The translations under genes and the position numbers were made by a program. DNA of 64,000 bases from Lachnospiraceae bacterium (GTDB taxonomy: Bacteria > Bacillota > Clostridia > Lachnospirales > Lachnospiraceae). Of this stretch, positions 18,439 to 27,282 are shown piece after piece; positions within the stretch are counted from its first letter, which is position 1; the number at the start of each line of letters is the position of its first letter. The notes below the pieces were generated by a model, which did no database searches, was not told where the DNA came from, and saw nothing but the letters and a program-made list of their open reading frames with translations. The DNA lies in the NCBI GenBank assembly GCA_900168235.1, contig FUZG01000013.1:50106-114105 (forward strand). The letters are read 5' to 3'.

Positions 18439-19248
18439 TTAGTCTGCTAGCGAAAGCTTTAATGCATCTTCAATCTCTCTTAATGTGTATTTTGATGTAT
18501 TGACCTTCTTCATTAATTCGCCAAGGTCAGTTTTGTCATAATACCAAAAATAATATGTCTTTCCGTCATCATACGATACCGGAATTATCTCGCCTACAGT
18601 ATTTCCTTCTATTCTAAGTTTTTCTAATTCATCACGGTCATACCAGCCTCCAAACCAGGTATGACTTCCCTTTCGATCCATATATACATCGTAATCCAGA
18701 TACTGACCATATATCTCTTTTGCAGTAAAATCCAATATATCGTATGAATATGTTTTATCCTGCTCTTCAAACATTGCAAATCTTTGATCATACGGTGCCG
18801 AATATTTATTTCCGTCATAGGACAGCACGACCGCACATACTACAGGCAGACTATGATCTTTATTTAACGGAACTCTGTAAAATAGTTCTACGCTGTCATC
18901 CCGCTCATTCTTATAAACAAGGTTGTCCATCACTTCATTATGATCATCATAATTGTCATAGGAAAGAAACGACTTGTCTTCAAGCGCTTCTTCAATGGAG
19001 TCATGCCAGCTTAGATTACTCTTGATCACATCCGCCAATGAACCTGTTTCTCCATCTCCATTTTGAGATGAAACGGCTCCTTCGTCTGAATTTACTGTGC
19101 TGTCTGTCTCCCAAACGATATCCTTGATACTTGATCCGGTGCTTTCTGTTGACTTCTGACCCATCGATTTTTTACTGCATCCGATCAGAAGCAGGCCTGT
19201 CAGACCTGCCGCCAGACCTATACACAAAAACCGCTTTACCTTTTTCAT
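18439..19248 (-). CDS. Lipoprotein of unknown function, last gene of the WXG100 operon
   Basis: A 269-residue lipoprotein: signal peptide with lipobox LLIGC, a Ser/Thr-rich linker to about residue 75, then a soluble domain with many Tyr and Asp residues. I do not recognise the fold. GGAGAA lies 8 nt before the ATG. It follows the 96-residue protein by 35 bp and is closed by a strong terminator. In LXG effector operons the last gene is often an immunity lipoprotein, and the position here is similar, although no toxin gene is seen in this unit; this role is inference. Confidence 0.7.
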   Translation of the reverse strand: MKKVKRFLCIGLAAGLTGLLLIGCSKKSMGQKSTESTGSSIKDIVWETDSTVNSDEGAVSSQNGDGETGSLADVIKSNLSWHDSIEEALEDKSFLSYDNYDDHNEVMDNLVYKNERDDSVELFYRVPLNKDHSLPVVCAVVLSYDGNKYSAPYDQRFAMFEEQDKTYSYDILDFTAKEIYGQYLDYDVYMDRKGSHTWFGGWYDRDELEKLRIEGNTVGEIIPVSYDDGKTYYFWYYDKTDLGELMKKVNTSKYTLREIEDALKLSLAD

Positions 19249-19283
19249 AACCGCTATTCTCCTCTATCATCAGATTTAAAGCC

Positions 19284-19574
19284 TTAGCCCTCCCCACTGT
19301 CGCCTGAGGTATTAGTAAGCGTACTCTCTGCCTCATCGCCTACTTTCATGAGCTCTGTCTCTGTCTTATTTAAGGACGGGACCAGATCAAGCTCCACATG
19401 CTCTTTATATTGCTCTGAAAGTGTCACAAGATCGGCATTTAAATCTATGATATCACTTAATACATACGTTCCGGACGTTGGTATCGATGTCACTGCCGTG
19501 ATATCCACAACAGAAGTTTCTATATCATTCACCAATCCATCGTATGCGGTTTTATTTAGATAAAGTTCGCTCAT
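19284..19574 (-). CDS. Small T7SS partner protein (TIGR04197/DUF3130-like), paralogue of the 32505 gene
   Basis: A 96-residue, predicted helical-hairpin protein. It shares its layout with the 88-residue protein at 32505: an LNxTxY start, a SxxxVxxxxS loop, a central L-rich helix ending EHVELDLVPSLNKT (EYRDGIENELVPQLNGT in the paralogue) and a short acidic tail. Proteins of this size next to LXG effectors act as targeting partners in T7SSb. AAGGAG lies 9 nt before the ATG. The assignment to the named family is tentative; the paralogy is visible directly. Confidence 0.65.
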   Translation of the reverse strand: MSELYLNKTAYDGLVNDIETSVVDITAVTSIPTSGTYVLSDIIDLNADLVTLSEQYKEHVELDLVPSLNKTETELMKVGDEAESTLTNTSGDSGEG

Positions 19575-19600
19575 TTGGACACTCTCCTTTTATAGTAAAA

Positions 19601-19635
19601 GACGTATTGATCTTAGACATTAAGAACAATACGCC
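19601..19635 (-). repeat. Hairpin of the GGCGTATTGTT family, copy 1
   Basis: GGCGTATTGTTCTTA pairs with TAAGATCAATACGTC (two mismatches) and is followed by CTTTT on the minus strand, so it can act as a weak intra-operon terminator. The same stem sequence recurs at 27524-27558. Confidence 0.6.
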
Positions 19636-19667
19636 ATTTTTTTCTGTCTTTATTTTTCATGACACGG

Positions 19668-20048
19668 TCACCATAACCGAGATTTTAGATTTCTGATCTG
19701 TTGTTTAACATCACTTATCATCCCGATCAGCTTATTTATGGCACTCGTGATATCTCCAAGCAGCTCGCTTACATCGCCTTCATAATCAGAAAGCTTTCCT
19801 TTTATGCCTGTCCACACGTGATCATTTGCTGTGGTGTAGTTTGTTCCGCGCCACTCGATATTTCCTGCCAGATCATATGCTCCTACAGGGCTTATTATGT
19901 CGTCCTTCAAAGACAGATTGAGCTTGATAACCTTGGTTTTATATTTTTTTATCAGTTCCAGAAGCTTTTCATACTCTGCAAGCTTTTTTTCCAGAGCGTG
20001 TATCGCACGCCAGATTGGTGCGTTGTGTTCTTCTTTGGTCTCCGACAT
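19668..20048 (-). CDS. DUF5082/YwqH-like helical T7SS partner protein
   Basis: A 126-residue protein: long N-terminal helix (ALEKKLAEYEKLLELIKKYKTKV), a central loop with a WRG (WxG) turn in NIEWRGTNY, then a long C-terminal helix. This helix-WxG-helix plan recurs at 32104 (WTG) and 38351 (WKG), each time near an LXG-like or small partner gene. DUF5082 proteins (B. subtilis YwqH) are encoded upstream of LXG toxins and are thought to help export them. GAGGG lies before the ATG. No LXG gene follows in this operon, so its client is not evident. Confidence 0.65.
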   Translation of the reverse strand: MSETKEEHNAPIWRAIHALEKKLAEYEKLLELIKKYKTKVIKLNLSLKDDIISPVGAYDLAGNIEWRGTNYTTANDHVWTGIKGKLSDYEGDVSELLGDITSAINKLIGMISDVKQQIRNLKSRLW

Positions 20049-20188
20049 TTTTCCCTCTTATTATATGAAACTGCCGATTCAATGACGTCCCCACGCCATT
20101 CTCTCTCTGAACCGGCAGTTCACTTTTAATTTTTACTTCAATGATCTTTTTATGATAACCCTTTGACCCGAAGATCAGGTCCAAAACC

Positions 20189-20491
20189 TTACTTTCTAAC
20201 GAGGCTGGACTTAGCAGCTCTCTCAACTTCTTCGAGGTTCTTACCGCTCTTCTCGATGTTCTCTCCAAGAACGTTTACCTTCTTTGAGTGCTTCAGAAGC
20301 TCTGCGCTGAGCTCTGTATAGATCTTTGTAAGCTGGTCTGCTGCACCACCAACAAAACCATTTCCTTCCATTTCCTGAACAGACTTATTTGTCTGGCCCA
20401 GTACGTGCTGAAGATCAGATGCAAGTTTCTGCATGTCACTACCGGCTTTTTTAATGTCACCAATATTACCTTTTACGTTATATCCTGCCAT
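20189..20491 (-). CDS. WXG100-like protein with the Trp replaced by Phe
   Basis: A 100-residue helical hairpin. The turn reads GNGFVGGAADQL where WXG100 proteins have WxG followed by AxxF/L, so Trp is replaced by Phe. Size, helix-turn-helix layout and neighbours support the ESAT-6/WXG100 superfamily. It is preceded by TTTTCTCC (an AGGAG site on the coding strand). It probably forms a dimer with itself or with the neighbouring WXG protein at 20576 and is exported by EssC. Confidence 0.75.
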   Translation of the reverse strand: MAGYNVKGNIGDIKKAGSDMQKLASDLQHVLGQTNKSVQEMEGNGFVGGAADQLTKIYTELSAELLKHSKKVNVLGENIEKSGKNLEEVERAAKSSLVRK

Positions 20492-20575
20492 TTTTTCTCC
20501 TCTATTATCACATACTTAAATATGACTTGATTTTCGGTTACTTTTCACTTTTGGAAACCAGCAGATCCGATGAGA

Positions 20576-20872
20576 TCACATGAAGCTGCTGTATGCCTTC
20601 TTACCTGCGTTCTCAGCTTCACGGTAATTTCCTGCAACCTGCTTGCCCCACTTGGAAATGTTAAAGATAGACTCTTCGATGTCGCCGATTTCCTTGGAAA
20701 CCTTGTTGATTACCTGAAGTGCTTCCTTTGCATCATCACCATCCCAGTCCTTAAGGACATTGTGGATTCTCTTTACATCTGAAGCGATTCTTCCATACTC
20801 TTTGGAGTACTTTGTGAGATTTCCGCATTCGGTTTCGATAACGCCATAGTTAATACCTGTTGTATCTGCCAT
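20576..20872 (-). CDS. WXG100 family protein (EsxA-like)
   Basis: A 98-residue helical hairpin with the canonical turn WDG in HNVLKDWDGDDAKEAL. The C-terminal helix carries aromatic residues (YREAENAGKKAYSSF) where T7SS export signals (YxxxD/E type) are usually found: YREAE fits Y-x-x-x-E. It is the best candidate for the structural secreted substrate of the system. It lies between a Phe-variant WXG-like gene and the 100-residue small partner, in the operon that starts after regulatory box A. Confidence 0.85.
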   Translation of the reverse strand: MADTTGINYGVIETECGNLTKYSKEYGRIASDVKRIHNVLKDWDGDDAKEALQVINKVSKEIGDIEESIFNISKWGKQVAGNYREAENAGKKAYSSFM

Positions 20873-20969
20873 TTTCTTCTCTTTCCGGGCTTCCTGCCCT
20901 GTTCATTGCTCGCGGTATAAAACCGTTATCCTCGGGTTACTGTTGTCCGAGACACCCGTCTCTGACATA

Positions 20970-21272
20970 TCATCCTCCGGCTGCTGTTCCCTTATTCAGG
21001 GTTGTTGCCCCGCTGTCATCAACCTCATGATCATTTTTACCGATCTTCGTCATGACAGTGGCGATGGCTTCAATAAGCTGGCTGCATTCCGCGATCATTT
21101 GCTGTACTTTTCGATCAGCTTCTGCATATCCGGGAATCGTCAGGTTTGATTGAATATCTTTCGGAGCTTCTGAAATGCTGCTCCCTGCCGGAAGATTCTT
21201 GCCTGCACTTTGAATGGCGGATACATTTTGTTCATAAGTTATGTGATTGATCTGATGTTTTTCTCCGCTCAA
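20970..21272 (-). CDS. Small T7SS-associated protein (TIGR04197/DUF3130-like)
   Basis: A 100-residue protein, first gene of the WXG100 operon. It has a flexible N-terminal third and a long helix (YAEADRKVQQMIAECSQLIEAIATVMTKI) ending in an acidic loop. Proteins of this plan are listed as T7SS effector/partner families. The start is TTG with GGAGG 7 nt upstream. No WxG is present. Family placement is tentative. Confidence 0.6.
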   Translation of the reverse strand: MSGEKHQINHITYEQNVSAIQSAGKNLPAGSSISEAPKDIQSNLTIPGYAEADRKVQQMIAECSQLIEAIATVMTKIGKNDHEVDDSGATTLNKGTAAGG

Positions 21273-21363
21273 TTCTATACCTCCATCCGGATCAGCTGAT
21301 TTTGTTGCCGCTCACATTTTTCTGTTTCCCGTGAACGATAACTTAATCTTGCCTCCACCCAAA

Positions 21364-21369
21364 ATTATA
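21364..21369 (-). promoter_or_regulatory. -10 box of the WXG100 operon
   Basis: TATAAT on the minus strand, 95 bp before the TTG start at 21272. No convincing -35 hexamer lies 16-18 bp upstream, which suggests dependence on an activator. Its 5' T lies 107 bp from the centre of box A. Confidence 0.55.
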
Positions 21370-21465
21370 AGGAGGTAAAACAGCGAAAAAAAGGTAGATT
21401 GTATTAAGAATTATTCAAGATAAGTTTTTTTCGGAAAAAAATCGTCCAAAATCGCCGTTTTTTAG

Positions 21466-21485
21466 TACAATATACTGTATTTTGT
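21466..21485 (-). promoter_or_regulatory. T7SS box A (upstream of the WXG100 operon)
   Basis: Reads ACAAAATACAGTATATTGTA on the minus strand. The core ATACAGTAT is a palindrome around A21476. Conserved flanks continue downstream as CTAAAAAA. Three further boxes stand at the same distance from the -10 boxes of the other units of the locus. The remainder of the 21273-21606 gap is AT-rich and holds the -10 box and the terminator of the PP2C gene. Confidence 0.75.
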
Positions 21486-21558
21486 GTACCAAAACAAACA
21501 TTTTCGGATTCTATCAAATATCACCGGACTCGTATAACCTCTCTAAGTGCTCCACACA

Positions 21559-21598
21559 AAAACCCTCACCAGACAAAAATATATGTCTGATGAGGGCT
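21559..21598 (-). terminator. Terminator of the esaB-essC-PP2C operon
   Basis: CCCTCACCAGACA / TGTCTGATGAGGG stem with one mismatch, followed by GTTTTTG on the minus strand. Confidence 0.85.
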
Positions 21599-21606
21599 TC
21601 TTGCTT

Positions 21607-22419
21607 TTATATACAGCAGGCAACCGCTGCCGCTGAAATATTATCGTGTTCTTTTCTTGTTTTTACTTTATTTATGAGATCTCTTATCTCCTCTTTTAAG
21701 AGAGATTCGCTGTCCATGCCTTTCCAGATAGCTTCGCCTATCTCCTCGGGAGTGAGTTTTTTCCAGAAGCCGTCGGAACAAAGAACAAATGCTGTATCTG
21801 TCGATACACATCCCTGTTCAAATTCCGGGGAAAGCTCTTCATTTACACCTATGCACTGGAGCAGGAGATTATCCCTGTGACTCTGCTCTGCTTCGTGGCG
21901 GGTCAGCCTTCCGAGATCGATCATCCTCTGGATATAGCTCTGATCGCGTGTAAGCTGTCTGGTCCTTCCGCCATTTATTCCATATATCCTTGAATCACCT
22001 ACGTTCATAAGGATATACTCTTCATTTACAATGAGGAGTGCCACCGCAGTTGTTCCGATCTTGATATGCTTTTCTTCTCCGTATTTCAGGAGAAGCCTGT
22101 TCACTTCCTCTGCCATGCAGAGCCAGCTGTTCCGCACAGACCTGAGCTTTCCCACGATATTTCCCGATCCGTCAAGCTGCTCCGTGGTGTCTTCTGCGCT
22201 CAGCTCCTTCGGCATCTCTTCTTCAAACCATTTTTCAAATCTTCGGACCATTGTAGCGGAGGCTATCTCGCCTCCGGAAAGTCCCCCCATTCCATCGCAG
22301 AGCATGGCAAAAACCACCTTTCCGTAGGAATGGGCTGTATCTGTTTTTATCAGAACGCTGTCCTGATTGATCTCTCGAACGGTACCAACGTCACTCAGAG
22401 CTGCTATTCTGATCTTCAT
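21607..22419 (-). CDS. PP2C-family Ser/Thr protein phosphatase
   Basis: A 270-residue metal-dependent phosphatase. Metal-binding acids are seen in REINQDS, LCDGMGG, CSDGFW and HDNISAAAV, with NVGDSRIY in the middle: the complete PP2C set. It removes phosphate from Ser/Thr residues and probably opposes the kinase encoded at 32783. It lies 20 bp downstream of essC in one operon, so phosphatase and secretion ATPase are made together. AGGAGG lies 9 nt before the ATG. Confidence 0.93.
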   Translation of the reverse strand: MKIRIAALSDVGTVREINQDSVLIKTDTAHSYGKVVFAMLCDGMGGLSGGEIASATMVRRFEKWFEEEMPKELSAEDTTEQLDGSGNIVGKLRSVRNSWLCMAEEVNRLLLKYGEEKHIKIGTTAVALLIVNEEYILMNVGDSRIYGINGGRTRQLTRDQSYIQRMIDLGRLTRHEAEQSHRDNLLLQCIGVNEELSPEFEQGCVSTDTAFVLCSDGFWKKLTPEEIGEAIWKGMDSESLLKEEIRDLINKVKTRKEHDNISAAAVACCI

Positions 22420-22438
22420 ACTGTAATTCCTCCTGTTG

Positions 22439-25400
22439 TCAATCGATCTGTGACTTGATCCTTCGTATTGCAGTTCCGTCTACAAAGAATGCATCGCCCG
22501 GTGCATTCGGCTTTTTAACAGAGCGCACAAGACTTGATGAAAGGGCGATAAACTGCATCTCCGCCGCATTTCTGAATGCGATATGTCTCTTCAGGTCAAC
22601 CAGCATACGGATAGGTTTCGGCGCCCTGAATGATGGCTCTTCCTCCGGAACATTTGTAAAGAGCACGCTCACGCCATAGTCCTTGTACTGCGACATGATA
22701 CTGTCCAGAATATCTGCCAGATCATCGTCATCCGATATGGTCTTAAACGCAAATGCCGCATTGACGATGAGCACGAGGAGCGGCTCTTTTGCAAGATCCG
22801 TACCAGGGTCAGATGCGATCCTGCTGTATCTCTCAACAAGCTCATCATTTATCTCGTTAAGCATCTCTGCAAGGTCTTCCGCACTGATGGAATAGTGCTC
22901 CGTGCACTCCATATCTTCCGCGAAACTGAGCTCTCTTGAAACATCATCATAAATATAAAGCTTGGAATTAAAGGTCTCGCGGCTCTCTCCGATATGACGC
23001 ACAAGATTTGTGACGAAGCCTTTTCTTCCGAGTTCTTCCGAACCGGATACTGTGAGGATGTTGTTTTTCCTGATATCGATCCAGACAGGCTCAGCATCCC
23101 TATAATTAATTCCGGCAAGGATACGGTCATTTTCGATCTTCGCCGTTCCAAAGTTCTCTTCGAGGTACGCATCCGTAACCTTTTCAGGTACAACAGGTAC
23201 ACGTACAGCCCTCATTCCGGCATATTTCTCGTTTGTTTCCTTTACGAAGGATCTCATTTCCTCGATCCTCTCGATTTCCTTCTCCGCATTAAATGCGAGA
23301 TAGGTCTGGAACTCCATCATTTCCTTATCGATCTTCAGAACTCCGCGTCCCGGCGTATTATCAGGCTTTATCTGACAGCGTCCGAAGAGGGAGCTGTACT
23401 CTGTCTCATCGTTGCAATGCAGGGATATCAGCTGTCCGAAGTTACTCAGGATCTTGTAGCCGATACCGTTATTCTGCTGATTTGTAACGAGGAACGATAC
23501 ACCGTTTGATACACCTTCACGGACCAGATTGGATATCTGCTCTTCTTCCTCGGGATAGGTCGAACGGAGCACCGAATAGTTCTCGATGACTACGATGACC
23601 TGAGGCATATCGTCAAAGCCCGCTTCTCTATAGGAACTGAACGAACTGAGTCCCATTTCAGAGAGCTTGTCTTTTCTGTCATCGATTATCTTTTCAACCA
23701 TCTGTATCAGGTGATGAAGAGTATCATCCTCTGACAGAGTCAGAACTCCGCCCACATGGCTCAGTCTGCTCAGATTCTTAAGGATCATCGAAGCAAAGTC
23801 CAGGATATAGATATTTACATCCTTTGGCGTATAGCGTTCCGCGATACCGCGGATAACGGTCTGTACAAAGTTCGTCTTTCCGCTAAGTGACGAACCGATA
23901 AGGAGTACATGACTCTTTGTAAAGTTCAGGCTGTATTCCTTCTGTTCCTGTCTCGAAGGATCATCATAGATACCGATAGGCACGATGATGTCTGTAACAG
24001 ACTCGTCTTTTTCAGCCTTAGGACAGGGAATAACTGTACCAAGGGGCGGGAGACAGATATCCGGGAGCTTTACGATATTATTTTTTTCGCAGTACTCGTG
24101 GATATAGTCTACCAGCGCATCAAGCTGGGTCTCGCTTCCGGCTTTTCCTGTTGTTTTCTGCTTATAAATGACTCTCCTGCGTCCTGCGAGATCGATAGAG
24201 TCTATCTCGAATTTTTTCCTGCTGTCCGTACTGTCAAAACGCGCGGGAGCACCGGAATATGCAGACTGGAAGAGCTTAAATATCTCATTATTTCCGACCT
24301 GCAGATATGCACGTCCGGGTTCCTTGATCTCAGCCGCAAGAGGTGAGTGCAGGACTTCGTTACTGTCGCTCTTATCCTGTACTTTCAGACAGAGCTTAAA
24401 TTTTGAGTTACTCCAGATCTGGTCATTTACGACACCGGAAGGTTTCTGGGTCGCAAGTATCAGGTGCACGCCAAGGCTTCGTCCGATTCGTGCAGTACTG
24501 ATAAGCTCCTTCATGAAGTCAGGCTGTTCACTCTTAAGCTCCGCAAACTCGTCAACCACAAGGATCAGGTGAGGAAGCGGTATGTCTGCTGTTCCTGCCT
24601 TGAAGAGACGGATATAGTCGTCTATGTGGTTTACGTCATACTTTGCAAAAAGTCTCTGACGCTTAAGGAGCTCTGCTCTGATGGACATGAGGGATCTGTT
24701 GATCTCTTTTCCGTCGATATTTGTGATGGCGCCGTTCAGGTGAGGCAGATTTCTGAACTGGTTCGCCATACCGCCTCCCTTAAAGTCGATGATGATGATT
24801 CCGACTTCATAGGGATGGAACATAACAGCCAGTGAAAGCAGATAGGACTGCAGAGTCTCACTCTTACCGGAACCTGTAGTACCTGCCACCAGTCCGTGAG
24901 GTCCGTGGTATTTTTCATGGATATCAAGTGCTACCACGTCTCCTGCCGCATCCACACCAAGAGGTGCTGCCATGCTGTCATAAATTTTTGATGTTTCCCA
25001 TCTCTTTCCGAGATCCAGATCATACGCGCTCATGATGCCGTAGAGCTCAAAAAGAGTGATATTTTTTGTAAGTGTACTTGCAAGGCTGACCTCGTCTACA
25101 TAGATCGGAGCCAGCTTCAGCGCAGCTTTTGCCGCAGTCTCCTGACTGATATGAGGATAGGTAAAGTACTGTTTTTTGCTTCCGTCCTTTGTTTCCTGCA
25201 CGTAACCTTCATTTCGGTCGGGTGACAGGAATATCCTCTCTGTGCAGGCAGGATGCAGTCTCTCCTCATACTCTTCAAAGAATATAAAGTTAAATCCCAG
25301 TCCCGCTGCCTTATCCACGTAGTTCATGAGCGGATGGGACGCGATACCCTCCGGTCTGAATACGAACACTACAAAGTTTGTACCGAAGGAAAGCGTACCT

Positions 25401-26992
25401 CCGCTTCCGCTCTCTTTCTTCGCGCTCTCCCTGTCTGACAGGATGGAATAGAGAAATTCCAGCTCAGCCTTTGTTGACTGCTGGTCATACATGAAGAGAC
25501 GTACTCCGCTTCCGTCCTCTGTCATGTTCTGGAGCCAGCGCGCCCATGAGAAAAGCTTCGCATCACTTTCGCTCATGACCATTACCATCTTTACTTCGTG
25601 GTAAAAGTGCTGTGCCGCGATCTGGATCATGATGTTTTTAGCCATCTGATAAAGCTTCGTGCGGTTTCCGATAAAACCTACCGCATTCTGTTCCTTGAGC
25701 TTTATCACCACCGGCATGTTGTCGATCTCGCGGTATTTATCCGCAAGCTCCACAGGAGCGTTCATGAGCATATCCTGTGTCACAAAGAACTCCTGCTTCT
25801 TTACATCAGGCTGGCAGAGGGACACCATGCGTCCCTTACCGATGCGGATATTCAAGAAATCCTCATCCGTCAAACGCTTCTCAAAGAGCCTCATATCGAA
25901 TCTGTTTATCATCTGAAGCTCTTCTTCGAGGGAAGTATTTATGAGATCTGATGTCATCTGCTCCTGATCACGGAGCTCGATTATCTCGTTTTCTTTATCT
26001 GTGAGATATTCCGCATAGAGCTCTTCTCTCTTTGCGTTTTTCTCAGCGACCTGCTTTTTTGTCTTAAAATATGTGACCACGGATACGACTGCGCCTACGA
26101 TCATCATTCCCGCAAAGTATATGATGTATCCGGCTCCGCCGCCTTTTCCTCCGCCGCGGAAAAATACCATGAGTACCAGCATAGCCACCATGGGAATGAT
26201 GGTGAGGACAAGGTTATTTTCCGGCGGGTCCTGCTTTTTATCAGGAGGAAGAATCTCCGGCTTATTATCAGGCATTACATATTTTTGTCTGGCACTCAGG
26301 ACAAACTTCGGATACTCCAGACTGTTGCCGGAATGACGGACTTCTTCCGTTATCATGTCTGTCCGCAGGTTTTTATTTTTTGATGTGTAGAGCTTTCCGT
26401 CGTTATAGTAAAAGATCACGTTTCCAAGGGAAAAGAAATCGTGCTTTCGTATTTTTATCTCAGGGGTTCTGGTCATGAAACCGTTCACACCTACACCGAA
26501 ACGGATGCCCGAGGTTTCTATATTTAATCCGTCTTCATCAGAGGTCACTCGTACTGAGCATCCTTCAAGGGTCTCATCAGGTATGAAGACTGTGTCCTGC
26601 TCACGTCCGCCTATGGTAAATACCGTGCTTGTAGGCGTTATCATCAGGTCATAGTTATCCTGTACCATGCTGAAATCATAGGAGAAATCAAGGAACAGGA
26701 ACGGGCTGTCCATCCCGCTGTAGAGAACCGCCAGGTGGTCTCCGGGAGTCATCCGGCGCACATATTCATCGATTCCTTTATCCGTGCGGAAACAGATCCC
26801 GCCGTCAGCAGAGGCTGTGAATACTTCTTTTGTCCTGCTGATCCTTATCTCAAAATCCGCATAAAATTTTTCACGGACGAACTGTATCCTGTCGTCTTTT
26901 CTGGTTCCGATGGTGATCTCACTGAAATCCGGCTTGAGGCTCACTTCCTGATACATGTTGCTTCCGTATATGGTTATCTTATAATTCATCAT
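22439..26992 (-). CDS. essC: EssC/YukB-type FtsK/SpoIIIE ATPase of the type VII secretion system
   Basis: A 1517-residue motor. Two FHA-like beta domains occupy about 1-240, a membrane hairpin lies at about 256-307 (NLVLTIIPMVAMLVLMVF and YIIYFAGMMIVGAVVSVV), and three ATPase domains follow. Domain 1 has an intact Walker A, GTTGSGKSET (about 705), with LILVVDEFAEL as Walker B. Domain 2 has a changed GSSLSGKTN (about 1035) with VIVVIENYS instead of a DE Walker B. Domain 3 has no P-loop lysine in the usual place (GSEELGRKGF, about 1317). Only the first site is clearly catalytic. Its ATG overlaps the esaB stop by 4 nt. Confidence 0.95.
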   Translation of the reverse strand: MMNYKITIYGSNMYQEVSLKPDFSEITIGTRKDDRIQFVREKFYADFEIRISRTKEVFTASADGGICFRTDKGIDEYVRRMTPGDHLAVLYSGMDSPFLFLDFSYDFSMVQDNYDLMITPTSTVFTIGGREQDTVFIPDETLEGCSVRVTSDEDGLNIETSGIRFGVGVNGFMTRTPEIKIRKHDFFSLGNVIFYYNDGKLYTSKNKNLRTDMITEEVRHSGNSLEYPKFVLSARQKYVMPDNKPEILPPDKKQDPPENNLVLTIIPMVAMLVLMVFFRGGGKGGGAGYIIYFAGMMIVGAVVSVVTYFKTKKQVAEKNAKREELYAEYLTDKENEIIELRDQEQMTSDLINTSLEEELQMINRFDMRLFEKRLTDEDFLNIRIGKGRMVSLCQPDVKKQEFFVTQDMLMNAPVELADKYREIDNMPVVIKLKEQNAVGFIGNRTKLYQMAKNIMIQIAAQHFYHEVKMVMVMSESDAKLFSWARWLQNMTEDGSGVRLFMYDQQSTKAELEFLYSILSDRESAKKESGSGGTLSFGTNFVVFVFRPEGIASHPLMNYVDKAAGLGFNFIFFEEYEERLHPACTERIFLSPDRNEGYVQETKDGSKKQYFTYPHISQETAAKAALKLAPIYVDEVSLASTLTKNITLFELYGIMSAYDLDLGKRWETSKIYDSMAAPLGVDAAGDVVALDIHEKYHGPHGLVAGTTGSGKSETLQSYLLSLAVMFHPYEVGIIIIDFKGGGMANQFRNLPHLNGAITNIDGKEINRSLMSIRAELLKRQRLFAKYDVNHIDDYIRLFKAGTADIPLPHLILVVDEFAELKSEQPDFMKELISTARIGRSLGVHLILATQKPSGVVNDQIWSNSKFKLCLKVQDKSDSNEVLHSPLAAEIKEPGRAYLQVGNNEIFKLFQSAYSGAPARFDSTDSRKKFEIDSIDLAGRRRVIYKQKTTGKAGSETQLDALVDYIHEYCEKNNIVKLPDICLPPLGTVIPCPKAEKDESVTDIIVPIGIYDDPSRQEQKEYSLNFTKSHVLLIGSSLSGKTNFVQTVIRGIAERYTPKDVNIYILDFASMILKNLSRLSHVGGVLTLSEDDTLHHLIQMVEKIIDDRKDKLSEMGLSSFSSYREAGFDDMPQVIVVIENYSVLRSTYPEEEEQISNLVREGVSNGVSFLVTNQQNNGIGYKILSNFGQLISLHCNDETEYSSLFGRCQIKPDNTPGRGVLKIDKEMMEFQTYLAFNAEKEIERIEEMRSFVKETNEKYAGMRAVRVPVVPEKVTDAYLEENFGTAKIENDRILAGINYRDAEPVWIDIRKNNILTVSGSEELGRKGFVTNLVRHIGESRETFNSKLYIYDDVSRELSFAEDMECTEHYSISAEDLAEMLNEINDELVERYSRIASDPGTDLAKEPLLVLIVNAAFAFKTISDDDDLADILDSIMSQYKDYGVSVLFTNVPEEEPSFRAPKPIRMLVDLKRHIAFRNAAEMQFIALSSSLVRSVKKPNAPGDAFFVDGTAIRRIKSQID

Positions 26993-27258
26993 TTCGAAGC
27001 ATCCTTCTTTCCATGATCAAAAATGATCCTCGTACCGTCATGCACACCGAAATCGTCTAAGAGACTGTCGCCCCGAAGGAGTCCTATGGGATTTTCACTC
27101 CTCATATAGCACTCCACGGGATCGTTCATATCTATCCTTAGTCCAAAGCCCTGATTCAAGGCGTATATCATTTCATTTGCAGTGATATCCAGCGGGAGAT
27201 CCAGATCGTACGCATCTGTTCCTGCGCTGAAGATCACTGTTGCTCTGCTTTTTTTCAT
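26989..27258 (-). CDS. esaB: EsaB/YukD-type ubiquitin-like protein
   Basis: An 89-residue protein with a beta-grasp pattern: TVIFSAGTDAYDLDLPLD, ITANEMIYALNQGFGL, then GDSLLDDFGVHDGTRIIFDHG. It fits the YukD family, which accompanies T7SSb ATPases as a cytosolic regulator. It overlaps essC by 4 nt. GGGAG lies 8 nt before the ATG. A 330-bp gap with a MITE-like repeat separates it from the two small membrane-protein genes upstream. Confidence 0.85.
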   Translation of the reverse strand: MKKSRATVIFSAGTDAYDLDLPLDITANEMIYALNQGFGLRIDMNDPVECYMRSENPIGLLRGDSLLDDFGVHDGTRIIFDHGKKDASK

Positions 27259-27282
27259 ACTTAAACTCCCATAAGGTCTGAT

